A stretch of 50,841 bases of DNA from Fischerella sp. PCC 9431 (lineage in GTDB: Bacteria; Cyanobacteriota; Cyanobacteriia; Cyanobacteriales; Nostocaceae), in NCBI RefSeq assembly GCF_000447295.1, contig NZ_KE650771.1, positions 2,075,533 to 2,126,373 of the forward strand, written 5' to 3'. The notes beneath the pieces were generated by a model. That model made no database searches. It was not told the origin of the DNA and saw nothing but the letters and a program-made list of their open reading frames with translations. Below, one piece after another: positions 26,306 to 36,400 of the stretch (position 1 is its first letter; each line of letters begins with the position of its first letter). Position numbers and translations under genes: made by a program.

Positions 26306-26764
26306 TTATTGATTACAGATATCCTCAGAAGGTTTGATCTCAATCAGAGCAATTCCAGTCTCAGGGTCATGCTTGGTTTGCATTTGCTCTGGAGACTCCC
26401 GCAAAATAAGTTGCAGAGTAGGCCGCACATAGGCTTCTAAAACGTGACCACCCCGCGCATTTCCATCGGGGAGAGCAACAACAACATGGGCATGAACTCT
26501 AGGCTCACCCTCCTTCATCGCAATGTTGCCGATCATGGAGACGACCTCTACTTGTTCCTCAATAGGGTGTTTGCGAAACTCCTTGGTTTGCCAATCCAAA
26601 TAACCTAATGTCGCCCGTTCAAACGCACCAATCGCAGTGAAGTCACTTCCTTGTAATCCTTGCGATTTGGCAAATTCCGTCAATCCCTGCTTGAACTCTT
26701 CGCCTTTATCAAAAATCACGGCATAAGTCCGTTGTGGCTGATCCTCAATTAGTTTGGCGTGCAT
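26306..26764 (-). CDS. PPC (DUF296) domain protein
   Basis: 152 aa, soluble. The PPC fold is recognised from DFTAIGAFERATLGYLDW, the metal-binding-like histidines in EPRVHAHVVVALPDGNARGG (two histidines) and the following HVLEAYVRPTLQLIL. In plants the PPC domain is fused to AT-hooks; bacterial stand-alone PPC proteins form trimers of unknown role. GGGGG precedes the ATG. It is the last gene of the minus-strand operon, 14 bp after the SDR stop, so it is probably translated from the same message. Confidence 0.85.
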   Translation of the reverse strand: MHAKLIEDQPQRTYAVIFDKGEEFKQGLTEFAKSQGLQGSDFTAIGAFERATLGYLDWQTKEFRKHPIEEQVEVVSMIGNIAMKEGEPRVHAHVVVALPDGNARGGHVLEAYVRPTLQLILRESPEQMQTKHDPETGIALIEIKPSEDICNQ

Positions 26765-26778
26765 TTTTACCCCCTATT

Positions 26779-27624
26779 CTACATACTAAATCGTTTAGAA
26801 ACCGCGCTGGCAAGGGAACCTGCATCGATTCTGTAGTCCGCACCTGTAATATAGCGTGCCTCATCTGATACTAAGAACATCAGTAAATTGCTCACTTCCT
26901 GTGGTTCGATCCAAGGTACGGGAATGGCATTCGGTTTGGGAAAAGCTTTGAGGGCGTTTTCGTATGTTGGTGGTTCGGCTCCAAACGCCTTATACAGTGA
27001 ATCATTGTGAACCATCGCTGTATCAACCGTTGTGGGACAAATAGCATTGATCGTAATTCCATTTTCGGCATTTTCAATCGCCACAGTCTCGACCATGCCA
27101 ATCAGCCCATGCTTGGCAGCAGCATAATGTCCCTGGGTCTTACCACCTGTTAAACCCAACTGCGAAGCGATGACAGCAATCCGTCCGTACTGACGCTGGA
27201 TCATGTGGGGAAGCACGGCACGAATGATATTAAATCCACCAGTCAGATCGGTATCAATCATATCTCGCCACATCTGTTCACTCATCTCGGATAGCAGACT
27301 GGCAGAAGCAATCCCGGCGTTAGATACGAGAATGTCTATTTTGCCGCATTCGGAAACTGCCGTGTTTGCTAACTCTTGCATCTGCTGGAAGTTTCGCACA
27401 TCGGCTTGCACAGCTAGGCAATTTCGTCCTTGTGCTTCTACTATTTTCTTAGTTTTAATTAAGTCATCTTTGTCTGCCAGCTTGTAGGGAACGCTATCTA
27501 TCTGCTGACAGATGTCACAAATGACGATATCTGCACCCTCGCGGGCTAAATTCTCAGCATGGCAGCGTCCCTGTCCGCGTGCGCCACCTGTAATTAATGC
27601 TACTTTTCCTTCAAACCTATTCAT
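26779..27624 (-). CDS. SDR oxidoreductase of the mycofactocin-coupled type
   Basis: 281 aa; ATG 27622-27624 with AGGAG 7 nt upstream. Rossmann motif GGARGQG (TGxxxGxG variant), NAG (LVSNAG), and the catalytic Ser-Tyr-Lys (IASQ... HYAAAKHG). The insertion CQQIDSVPYKLADKDDL after the second beta strand is the mark of the subfamily annotated as mycofactocin-coupled SDRs (carveol dehydrogenase-like), in which NAD is held tightly. No mycofactocin genes are in this window. Co-directional with the TIM-barrel gene 119 bp upstream and the PPC gene downstream. Confidence 0.87.
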   Translation of the reverse strand: MNRFEGKVALITGGARGQGRCHAENLAREGADIVICDICQQIDSVPYKLADKDDLIKTKKIVEAQGRNCLAVQADVRNFQQMQELANTAVSECGKIDILVSNAGIASASLLSEMSEQMWRDMIDTDLTGGFNIIRAVLPHMIQRQYGRIAVIASQLGLTGGKTQGHYAAAKHGLIGMVETVAIENAENGITINAICPTTVDTAMVHNDSLYKAFGAEPPTYENALKAFPKPNAIPVPWIEPQEVSNLLMFLVSDEARYITGADYRIDAGSLASAVSKRFSM

Positions 27625-27743
27625 GATTAAACTCCTGTTATTATTGGAAATCTAGTTTATTTAGCCTCAAAAACCACTAGATTTAGTATCATTTATGTTA
27701 AAAAAGGTACTTAATTAGGACAAGTTGATGTTGCGATCGCCAA

Positions 27744-28550
27744 CTACGCACTCAGAGCATCTTCCGCACCCCGGACACATTTTTCTAGTAGCTCAGGATA
27801 TTGCTCTGGCTGATATTGGTCACTCATAATTTCCACTTCGTACCAACCCTGATAGCCAAACTGCTGAACCTGCTGCATCAACTCTTGCAGGTGAATAACT
27901 CCATTTCCGGGTACAGTGCGGTTACGGGGGTTGTCGCTGGTTTCTTGCCAGTCTGCTAGTTGGACACAGGCAATTTTATCTTTTGCATACTGCAATTGAC
28001 TGGGCAAATCTGGCTCCCACCAAGCATTCCAGGTGTCAAATATGAGTCCCACATGAGGCAAATCTTTGATGATAGCTAGAGCTTGGGGAATTGTCACAAT
28101 CGTGGAAAAACGGGTAATTTCCATTGGGTGCAGTGGCTCCAATGCCAGAGTGACATCGGCTTGTTGAGCAATTAAAGATAAAACTTCCAGGGCTTCTCGT
28201 GTGAGAGCATCGCCTTTCTCAACCGTAAGATGCATCCGAGGACCAGCAACAGTCAAAATGGTTTTGCATCCTAATTCGTGAGCATTATCAATTGCCCGTT
28301 TACCTATTTCAATGCCTTGTTTCAAGTTACGGGTAAAGTTGCCAATGATCACTAGGGTAGATACTTGTAAAGCTTTGTCCTTGAGGAGTTGGGCGGCTTT
28401 CGAGGTATTGATCGCTGCCAGTTTATCAGCCCAAATCCCGATGCCGTCAATCCCATCGATTTCGGCATAATGTTCTACCGCTTCCGGTAAACTCCATTGG
28501 GATGTAGTGATTTGGTTAACTGCGATCTTCCTGGTCATGACGCTGTTCAC
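27744..28550 (-). CDS. Sugar phosphate isomerase/epimerase-like TIM-barrel protein
   Basis: 268 aa from GTG 28550; ATG 28538 is an alternative that would cut four residues. Xylose-isomerase-like (AP endonuclease 2 family) barrel with the metal-site residues in place: LALEPLHP (Glu), GLIFDTWNAWWEP (Asp), VQLADWQE (His-equivalent region), and PGNGVIHLQELM with YEVEIMS (Glu). Substrate is unknown. The start overlaps the 3' end of the FAD oxidoreductase gene by 35 bp, which implies translational coupling. Confidence 0.82.
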   Translation of the reverse strand: MNSVMTRKIAVNQITTSQWSLPEAVEHYAEIDGIDGIGIWADKLAAINTSKAAQLLKDKALQVSTLVIIGNFTRNLKQGIEIGKRAIDNAHELGCKTILTVAGPRMHLTVEKGDALTREALEVLSLIAQQADVTLALEPLHPMEITRFSTIVTIPQALAIIKDLPHVGLIFDTWNAWWEPDLPSQLQYAKDKIACVQLADWQETSDNPRNRTVPGNGVIHLQELMQQVQQFGYQGWYEVEIMSDQYQPEQYPELLEKCVRGAEDALSA

Positions 28551-30204
28551 TCATTTTCTTGACTGCTACGCCGGTAGCTACGGCTGCACCAATCGCCACG
28601 CCACCAACTAGCTTTTTCATCAAACCATCAGTGTTGATAATTTCTTGGGCGCACAAATAGCCTGATGTGCCATTTGTTCCGGCTCCGGGCCAGGTTCCCG
28701 CACCCACCATATAAAGGCGGTCGAGGGGCATTTTGTAGTTGGAGTAGTTGGGGAACGGACGAAACAGAAAGTTCTGCCGCAGATGATGACTACCGCCTAT
28801 ACTGTCGCCGCCTACAAGGTTGGGGTTATGACGTTCCAAGTCAGCTGGAGAGAACACCCTCATATCAAGAATCTGCTTTTTGATACCAGGTGCATAATCT
28901 TCTAACTTTTGTAAAACGCGATCGCTAAACGGTTCCTTGGCTTCATCCCAATTCCGTGCTTGGATCTCATTCTTCGCGTCGCCTTTAATCTCAGGCGGTA
29001 AAGTACGTACTTGCACCCAAAGTATATGTTCATCTGGGCTAGGTGTACGAGTTGGATCGACAACGGAAGTTTGTCCGACAATCAGCAAGGGACTAGCCGG
29101 TAAAATCCCATTCACCGAGTCGTTGTAAGTCTGGGCTAGGTCTTCCACATAAGGCGCAATATGGACATAGGCGAAATCTTTGGTTTCTGGGCTACCTTTC
29201 CAATTGGGCTTACCTTTAAGAGCCAGGTGAACCATCATTGTGGCTGGACCGTAGGTATAACCTTCGATATCGCGGTGAACCTCTTTTGGTATGGGCGCAT
29301 CTTGGAGTAGGCGATGGAATAATACATCCGGTGTGAGGTTAGCAATGATGGCACGTCTAGCGGTGATGCGATCGCCATTTGCCAATTGCACTGCGATCGC
29401 TTTTCCGTTCTCTTCTATAATTTTGGTGACTGCTGCCTGGGTACGAATTTCCGCCCCGTACTCTTGCGCCAAACCAGCTAAGGCTGCGGGCATTTTGGCA
29501 GCACCACCTTGAGCCAGGTTCATACCTTCACGCATATCGCTAAAAGTTTCCAAAAATGGAAACATTGCTCCACCAGCCACATCCGGACCAAAGTCCAAGT
29601 GCATCCCCCAAGTAGAAATCAGCGCCCGTGTTTCACGAGTCTCGAAGAACTCTAACCCTAATTGCCGAGTGGAACTAGCGAGGATCTGCGCTAACTTCAC
29701 CAGTTCCCTAAATCCGACTGCTGCGATTGCTTTTGTCAGTTGTACACCAACCTGGGGAGAAGGAAGCGGTGTAGCGTACAGAGGAAGTAGTGATTTTTGA
29801 AATTGCTGAAAGTGGTCAAAAAGAGCCGACCAACCTGCCGCATCTTTAGGATTATGCTGGTGTAAAAGGTCGAGGGTTTTTTGGCGATCGGAATAGACAT
29901 GAAGGCTTTTACCTTCTGGAAATAGGCAGCAATAAGGTTTAGACGAGTTAGCGTACTTTAAGCCATGTCGTTCTAAATCGTCTTTCAATTCTTTATAAAC
30001 TGGAGAAGCCAGAAATAGATTTTGGTTAGTAGACCACAGATCGTGAATAAATCCAGGGCGGGTAATCTCACCACTCTGCACAGCACCGCCAATCTTTTCG
30101 TTACGCTCCAGCACTAGGACACTTAAGCCAGCACGAGCTAGATAAAGGGCGGAAACTAAGCCATTATGCCCAGCACCCACCACAATTGCATCATAATCAC
30201 TCAT
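28516..30204 (-). CDS. Phytoene-desaturase-like NAD(P)/FAD-dependent oxidoreductase
   Basis: 562 aa from ATG 30202-30204, with AGGTGA 4 nt upstream; the earlier start at 30228 lacks such a site. Dinucleotide-binding motif VVGAGHNGLVSALYLARAGL near the N-terminus, LERNEKIGGAV, and a C-terminal FAD motif region (YMVGAGTWPGAGTNGTSGYL). This is the CrtI/PYROXD2-like superfamily; it is not obviously a carotenoid desaturase. A hydrophobic stretch (LVGGVAIGAAVATGVAV) near the C-terminus followed by a charged tail could anchor it to a membrane. First gene of a four-gene operon; function unknown. Confidence 0.85.
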   Translation of the reverse strand: MSDYDAIVVGAGHNGLVSALYLARAGLSVLVLERNEKIGGAVQSGEITRPGFIHDLWSTNQNLFLASPVYKELKDDLERHGLKYANSSKPYCCLFPEGKSLHVYSDRQKTLDLLHQHNPKDAAGWSALFDHFQQFQKSLLPLYATPLPSPQVGVQLTKAIAAVGFRELVKLAQILASSTRQLGLEFFETRETRALISTWGMHLDFGPDVAGGAMFPFLETFSDMREGMNLAQGGAAKMPAALAGLAQEYGAEIRTQAAVTKIIEENGKAIAVQLANGDRITARRAIIANLTPDVLFHRLLQDAPIPKEVHRDIEGYTYGPATMMVHLALKGKPNWKGSPETKDFAYVHIAPYVEDLAQTYNDSVNGILPASPLLIVGQTSVVDPTRTPSPDEHILWVQVRTLPPEIKGDAKNEIQARNWDEAKEPFSDRVLQKLEDYAPGIKKQILDMRVFSPADLERHNPNLVGGDSIGGSHHLRQNFLFRPFPNYSNYKMPLDRLYMVGAGTWPGAGTNGTSGYLCAQEIINTDGLMKKLVGGVAIGAAVATGVAVKKMSEQRHDQEDRS

Positions 30205-30696
30205 AAAGTCACCTAATTGATGTGACACATCTAACGAGAAAGCTGGTTCACAAATTTCTAACAGTTGCAGATGGAACTAATCAATTCAAAATACTCTAAA
30301 AAGGCTTGTGCCTACAAAATTCAAACTCCAAGAATTGCTTACTCAGCACTCCACACTCAGTACTTTCAAGTTAGAGATTCTTTAATCATGAATTATCATC
30401 ACATAGCTCTCACTCCATCTGAGGTAGGGCGAAACAAACCGACATCTCTATCTTTGGAATAAAAATTAACTAAAGCGCAGATAATAGTTTTGTGTTAAAA
30501 ATTGCTTAGTTAATAATCTAACCGTAACTATTTACTGAAGGAAAAATGACTTGATGACTGGTTTGGCTACTTATACCTATCTACCTCAAAAACTATCATT
30601 TAACATCTACGACAAAAGCTTACATATTATACTGTCGGCTCTTTTTTAATTTTGTCGAAATCACGTTAAAATTATACTAATCAATGTTGCTGTTAT
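30205..30696. other. Gene-free region upstream of the redox operon
   Basis: About 490 bp, AT-rich. Contains a partial copy (30279-30325) of the core of repeat copies 1 and 2 (CAATTCAAAATACTCTAAAA ... GGCTTGTGCCTACAAAATTC). The promoter of the FAD oxidoreductase gene must lie here; I cannot assign its boxes. No terminator is obvious after the small peptide gene at 30697. Confidence 0.5.
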
Positions 30697-30924
30697 TTAC
30701 ATAGATATAGTGAGGTTTATTTTCATCGGCCCATTTATATCCTTTTGAAAAACAAATATATTTGTAACGTTTTTATCCTTCTGTTTTTCCTTATCTTTAT
30801 CTTTATATTTAAATTTATCGAAAGAACCATCCTTATTATTTGAGTTGATTCCACCAAATACAAGTTGTTGCTGCACTAAAGGTAAGTCAAAAAGTAACTC
30901 GGTAGATAAATCTTGAATGAACAT
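30697..30924 (-). CDS. Short peptide with Gly-Gly (bacteriocin-type) leader
   Basis: 75 aa. The first 25 residues, MFIQDLSTELLFDLPLVQQQ then LVFGG, form a double-glycine leader like those of cyanobacterial bacteriocin-type or RiPP precursors cut by C39 peptidase exporters. The remainder is a Lys/Asp-rich core (DKFKYKDKDKEKQKDKN) with no cysteines, ending in a hydrophobic tail. The ribosome-binding site is strong: GAGGAA 7 nt before ATG. No C39 transporter or modifying enzyme lies in the window. The neighbour upstream is a DUF4396 membrane protein in the same orientation. Confidence 0.65.
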   Translation of the reverse strand: MFIQDLSTELLFDLPLVQQQLVFGGINSNNKDGSFDKFKYKDKDKEKQKDKNVTNIFVFQKDINGPMKINLTISM

Positions 30925-31086
30925 AAGTTAATTCCTCAATTAAGTTCAATTAGCTTCTAGCTTCAAAAGCCGAGCTAATTCTTATACCGATACAAAAATA
31001 GCTAAATTTGTCAGATCAGATATGAAGTTATAAGCATAAACAGAAATATTTTGAACAATAGATTTTGAGATTGGGATGTCAGTCAA

Positions 31087-31785
31087 TTACATAACTTCCT
31101 TAATTTTTTTACTAAGTAGCCACCAATTTACTGGGTAACTAGTGAGAAAACCACAGACCATACCAATCTGCATCATGAACCAGAACACGGGATTGTTCGG
31201 GCGTAATGTTTCTGGTGAAAAAAGAAGAAAAAAACTGATCGCCATCCAACCATACATACCTATTTGCCATGCTGTTAATGAGAGAGTATCTGCCTTAACC
31301 GCAGCTTTCAAACCCTCACCAACAGAAAGTTCTCGCATTGGTTTGATGGTAAAGTATTGAAAAGCAATACCAAAAACGAACGCAACAATATAATCTAATA
31401 CCCAAGTGCCAACCACATGGCTACCAAAGATAACAATTGGCACAAAAAATACAAACCATTCAGCAATAATATCTCCTAAAGTACAACCACTACCGCAATG
31501 ACTTGCCCCGACACCTACACTTTGCCAAAATGGTTTTTTCTTATTTGGAGGTTCTTCATCTCGTTCTTTAGCTTTTTGAACTCGTTGCTTGGTACTCAAT
31601 CGACCTACTTTGTAATAGGCGTAAAGTCCAAGTGGTCCTGACCACAAAGCTGTGACAGGCCAAACTACTTGCATAATCCACATATTTTGCGGATTTTGAG
31701 TAAAAATATCGATAGCAATAATCAAAAAGCAAATTCCAGCAGTGACTAACGAGACAATTGCAAGTTCATAAAGCCATTGTGGCAT
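31087..31785 (-). CDS. DUF4396 integral membrane protein
   Basis: 232 aa, five or six membrane segments. The family signature is ASHCGSGCTLGDIIAEW (~110-126), a Cys/His cluster next to a membrane helix that could bind a metal or be redox active. ATG is preceded by GGAGAG at 8 nt. DUF4396 proteins have no established function and are often found near copper or heavy-metal genes in other bacteria. Same orientation as the peptide gene 160 bp downstream. Confidence 0.85.
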   Translation of the reverse strand: MPQWLYELAIVSLVTAGICFLIIAIDIFTQNPQNMWIMQVVWPVTALWSGPLGLYAYYKVGRLSTKQRVQKAKERDEEPPNKKKPFWQSVGVGASHCGSGCTLGDIIAEWFVFFVPIVIFGSHVVGTWVLDYIVAFVFGIAFQYFTIKPMRELSVGEGLKAAVKADTLSLTAWQIGMYGWMAISFFLLFSPETLRPNNPVFWFMMQIGMVCGFLTSYPVNWWLLSKKIKEVM

Positions 31786-31933
31786 TTTATTACTCTCCTA
31801 CAATCAAGGAGTCTTAGTTATCTAAATGACCAAAATCTTAGAGTGAAAACATCTAACTTAGGTGTGAGAATCTTTAGATCAGACACAATCTTTCAATTAA
31901 TATTAAGTGTGTACTGATTTAATAAAATATCAA

Positions 31934-32557
31934 ATGTCATTCACCTGCACAAAATTGTTACTAACTCATTCTCAAATTTGGCACTCTGCTACCATACATC
32001 CTTTTCTACAGCAATGTCACTTGGGTACAATCAAATCTGAGCAATTTAATACGTGGTTAGTACAAGATTATTTTTTTGTTGTTGAATTTACGCGGATGGT
32101 AGGAAGAGTATTAGCCAGCGCGCCTCTACATCATTTTGATGTGATACTTGGTGGATTAGCAGCGCTTCAAGATGAATTGAGTTGGTTTAAACAAAAAGCA
32201 GCACAAAGACAACTAAATCTAGACACAAAAAGACAACCAAAATGTCAAGAATACTGTGAATATATGCATAGTCTGGGAAGCAAACCTTATCCAGTACAAG
32301 CAACTGCATTTTGGGCAATTGAATTAGCCTACAATCAAGGTTGGCAATTACCTGGTGAGATGCCTGTACCCTATAATGAATTTGCCAACAGATGGGGAAA
32401 TGCTGGTTTTACAGAATATGTAAAAATTTTGGAACAACAAGCTGATGAAGTGTTACAAGTTGCTGCTGCTGATATTCAACAGCAAGCCGAAGAAGCTTTT
32501 GTCAAAGTGGCAAAATTTGAACAAAATTTTTGGCAAATGGCTTTTAATGCAGGTTAA
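31934..32557 (+). CDS. TenA-like (thiaminase II / heme oxygenase-fold) protein
   Basis: 207 aa from ATG 31934; a GTG at 31907 would add nine residues. All-helical TenA fold: HPFLQQCHLGTIKSEQFNTW, then LVQDYFFVVEFTRM, and ELAYNQGWQ near the end. The usual catalytic Cys of TenA thiaminase (a Cys in a CxxxY-type context around residue 135) is not clear; the segment QPKCQEYCEYMHSLG carries two Cys. Homologues salvage thiamine precursors (TenA) or have other roles; the lack of thiamine genes nearby leaves the substrate open. Confidence 0.78.
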   Translation: MSFTCTKLLLTHSQIWHSATIHPFLQQCHLGTIKSEQFNTWLVQDYFFVVEFTRMVGRVLASAPLHHFDVILGGLAALQDELSWFKQKAAQRQLNLDTKRQPKCQEYCEYMHSLGSKPYPVQATAFWAIELAYNQGWQLPGEMPVPYNEFANRWGNAGFTEYVKILEQQADEVLQVAAADIQQQAEEAFVKVAKFEQNFWQMAFNAG

Positions 32558-32637
32558 GCCATTCGTTATTTGTCATTGGTTATAGTTAGGTTTATTTTCA
32601 CTCACTTACTTAATTCAATTTTCAAAGTTTTCATTCA

Positions 32638-33390
32638 TCATTGCTTTTCAAATATCATTAGATGTTGCTGCGGTAATAAGTTTTTAGTTTCACGCCACGT
32701 TAAACCAACAGCTTGCATTTCTTTTTTCACCTGCTTTTGAGTCATTTTATGTAAGCGTTTAATCATAATAAAAGGATTTTCTCCCCGGTATTCTACTAAC
32801 ACTACTCTACCGCCTGGTTTTAATGCTTTCACTATCGCTTGCATCACTTCTCGTGGATATGCAAATTCGTGGTATGCATCTACCATCAACGCTAAGTCAA
32901 TACTTGTATTTGGTAAGTTGGGATTGGTGAGAGTTGCCAATATTGGTTCGACGTTGGTAACATTTGGCTCTCGCTTGAAAAAGTTAATAATATCCAGCAT
33001 TTCTGGCTGAATATCTACAGCTAAGACTTTTCCCTGTGGTACTTTGGGAGCGATACGAAAACTCAAGTAACCAGTACCCGCACCAATATCTGCGACTACG
33101 TCTGTAGATTTAAGGTTCAAAGCGTCTACGATTTTACTTGGCTTTTCTTCTGCTTCACGACCCGGACGTTCTAGCCAAGCTGCACCAGTATGTCCCATAA
33201 CTTTAGCTATTTCTCTACCCATGTAGTATTTACCAATACCATCTGGATTATAAGTGTTTCGTTGTTCGTAAACCGGGGAAGAGTTTGTAGTTGCAATTGT
33301 TGTGTTAATTGGGTAAAGCAAGCAATTAAAGATAATTACTGAGATGATAAATACTAAATAAATTAAATTATACTTTTTACGAGTATACAT
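32638..33390 (-). CDS. Class I SAM-dependent methyltransferase with N-terminal membrane anchor
   Basis: 250 aa. Residues ~8-30 are a hydrophobic signal anchor (NLIYLVFIISVIIFNCLLYP). The catalytic domain follows, with motif I VVADIGAGTGYLSF, motif II VLAVDIQPEM, and LALMVDAYHEF and GGRVVLVEYRG downstream. The methyltransferase domain therefore lies outside the cytosol or faces the periplasm if the anchor is N-in, which is unusual for a SAM enzyme; alternatively it is a cleaved signal. Substrate unknown. It is 51 bp downstream of the WD40 protein gene in the same orientation. Confidence 0.82.
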   Translation of the reverse strand: MYTRKKYNLIYLVFIISVIIFNCLLYPINTTIATTNSSPVYEQRNTYNPDGIGKYYMGREIAKVMGHTGAAWLERPGREAEEKPSKIVDALNLKSTDVVADIGAGTGYLSFRIAPKVPQGKVLAVDIQPEMLDIINFFKREPNVTNVEPILATLTNPNLPNTSIDLALMVDAYHEFAYPREVMQAIVKALKPGGRVVLVEYRGENPFIMIKRLHKMTQKQVKKEMQAVGLTWRETKNLLPQQHLMIFEKQ

Positions 33391-33441
33391 AAGTTATAAA
33401 ATTTTGAGTGTTTGTAGTAAGCACCAAGCGTGCTTAAAAAT

Positions 33442-36400
33442 TTAGTTTCGCTCACAAAGGTGGCGATCGCTCTGTTTAACTGTTGTATTGGTCTGCAAAT
33501 AATTCTGCACTAAGGCGCAGCCATAGGCTAGTACATCTTGATTGAGAATTCGCTCTAAGTTCCACAGAATAAGTCTGTTGTCATCACCAGTTGATGCCAA
33601 AATTTTCCCATCACTACTGATAGCTATTCCTCGAATCGCCGCAGTATGTCCTGTCAGAGTTGCGATTTCTGTACCATCAACTTGCCAAAGTTTGATAGTA
33701 GTATCCACGCTTCCAGATGCTACGATTCGATTGTCAGGACTAAAGGCAACTCCCCAAATCGCGGCTGTGTGACCTTTAAGAGTTCTGAGTAATTGACCAT
33801 CCAGTGTCCACAATTTGACGGTATTGTCTCCACTTCCAGAGGCCAAAATCTTCCCATCAGGGCTAATATCAACTCTCCACACAGGCGCGGTATGACCTTT
33901 GAGAGTTCTGTGTAATTTACCATCAAGTGTCCACAATTTTACAGTTTCATCACTACTAGCTGAAGCTAAAAGCCGACTGTCTGGACTAAATCTCAGTTGC
34001 CAAATTTCTGCGTGATGTCCTTTGAGGATATTGGGTGAAAGCTGAAAGTCTTGCCAAGATGCTTGGCGATCGCGCAACCATAATCTAATAGTATTATCAA
34101 CATTTGCCATTGCGATCGCTTGATCGTTAGGACTCAAGGTTGTGCCAAAAAGTTTACCATTAGGAATTTTGTAAGTAGCAACCAAAGAAGCATTTCGTTG
34201 CCAGATTTTTACTGTATCATCTTCCGAACCGAGAGCAACGAATTTGCTATCGTGACTGAATGAAACCGTAGAGATTGGACGATCATATTGAGAAAAAGTT
34301 TGGAGTAATTTACCTTGAGGACTCCAAAGTTTTGCTGTGTTGTCGTGACCTCCTGTTACTATTGTTCCACTGTCAGGACTGATTGCAATTGACCAAATTC
34401 CTGCACTATGAGCTACAATTCTGTTTTGAAATGGATTATGAGTCTGCCACAACCTGACGATGTTTTCCGCACCAGCAGAGGCGATAAAACTACCATCAAG
34501 GCTAAACCTCACTCCCCATACCGACGCACTGTGTCCTCTTAGTGTTCTTAGTTCTGTACCATTAATGTCCCAAAGTTTAATTGTTTTGTCGAGACTGGCG
34601 GAGGCTACAGTTTGACCATCTGGACTAAAAGCCACTTCCCAAGTCCCCGCACTATGACCTGGAAGAGTTTTCCATAAATGATACCTACCATCTGTGTTGT
34701 CTTTTCGCCAAAGTTTGACAGTTGTGTCTTCACTTGATGAAGCAATAGTTTGACCATCGGGGCTAAAAGTAACTGCGGAAACCCAACCTGTGTGATCTGC
34801 AAGAGTTTGTAGGGGTTTGGCTTGCTCCCAATTTGTGTCATCATCTCGTTTCCACAATTTTATTGCTTTGTTGAGAGTTGCAGCAGCTAAAACCCGACCA
34901 TCAGGACTAAATGCTACACCCCAAAAACCGACATTATCACCTGTAAAAGTCTTGAGCAAAGAGCCGTTGTCACTCCACAGTTTCACCGTTTTGTCAATAC
35001 TAGCCGACGCAATAGTTTGACTGTCCCGACTAAAGGCGAGTCCCCAAATCGCAGCAGTGTGAGCGGTAAAACTTTTAGAGAGATGATATGTACCGTTTTT
35101 GAGATCTCGTCGCCAAAGTTTAATCACTCCATCATCGCTCGCTGAGACAAGCATCTGACCATCAAAGCTAAAATCTAGTACTCTCACTGGTGCTTGATGA
35201 GTTCTGAGTGTAGCGACTTCTGAGCCATCTCGACGCCAGAGCTTAATTGTTTTATCTATACCTGCGGACGCAATTAAGGAACTATCAGGACTAACAGCTA
35301 CTGTGAGAATTGCTGCTGTATGTCCAGAAAAACGATTGTATTCATCTGCTCCATAAACTGCTTGTCGTAGTACTTGTTTTAATTGAGGCTCTATATTTGT
35401 ATTGGTTTCTTTTAGTTTTTGGAGTTTGTGTGTAGCTTTGATTGCTTCTACAAGTGCATCTAATTTCCGATTGGAAGCAAACAATCCTTCAGAAGAAGAT
35501 ACCAGCGCTGCAATTTCGCTCATCCTGGCTTGATGTTCGCTGTTGATTGCTTGACGATACAAAATAAAAGTTCCTACTCCCAATCCACTAGAGATGAGCA
35601 ACGCTATAGCCACTGTCACCAGCAAAAATCTTTGTAATCTGGCGGTTTTTTTCTCTTGTACTAGTCGTGCTTCTACTTCTTTGGCTCGTGCAGCTTCCCA
35701 GAAAAGTTGGATTTCTCGCTGTTCATCTTCCTGACTGGCGGCTAAAAATTGATAATCAACATCGCTTAGACTTTTGCCTTGAGCCCATTGTTGAGCATCC
35801 TGTAACGCCTGTCCTCGCAATAACCGCGATTGGTCTTTATAGTTCGATGCTACCCATGCATTCAATGCTTGCGAGTAGGGACGCAGAGAATTTAACTGCT
35901 TTGCTACCCATTGCGTATTGAAGACACTGCGGTAGATGGGATTTTTAATTTTTAAATAACCATCACGCTTTTCGACCAATCCAGATAATAATAATTCTGT
36001 CTGTTCTTGGCTGTCATCGGTTGGTACGGATGCTTGTAATACTAGTTGATAAAGTCCTAGCAACCGTCCGGCTCGTTCTTCTTTGAATAATAAGCGATCG
36101 CGTATAGTACGCAGATGTTCCGGTTCATCTTGCGATTCCCAGTTATGGATAATGTGCGATCGCACTAATTGCTCGACCCACGCTGCTTCCGTACCTGGAG
36201 TAAGCTTGATCATTCCTGTAGCATTTTCACAAGCTTGCTGGAAGACTAGGCGACAAAGTTTTTGAGTCAAAAACGGTTGTCCTCTTGTCCAGTAGATAAT
36301 TTCCCGCAGCACTGTTTCTGGCTGAGTTACTAATCCTTCTAACCCTTTAAGCAATGGTTTAGCTTCCTCTAATTGAAAGCCGTATAATTCTATTGCTTTA

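Noticed and set aside
30265-30462. 65-codon forward ORF upstream of the redox operon
   Set aside because: Its middle derives from the dispersed repeat core; no plausible start signal.
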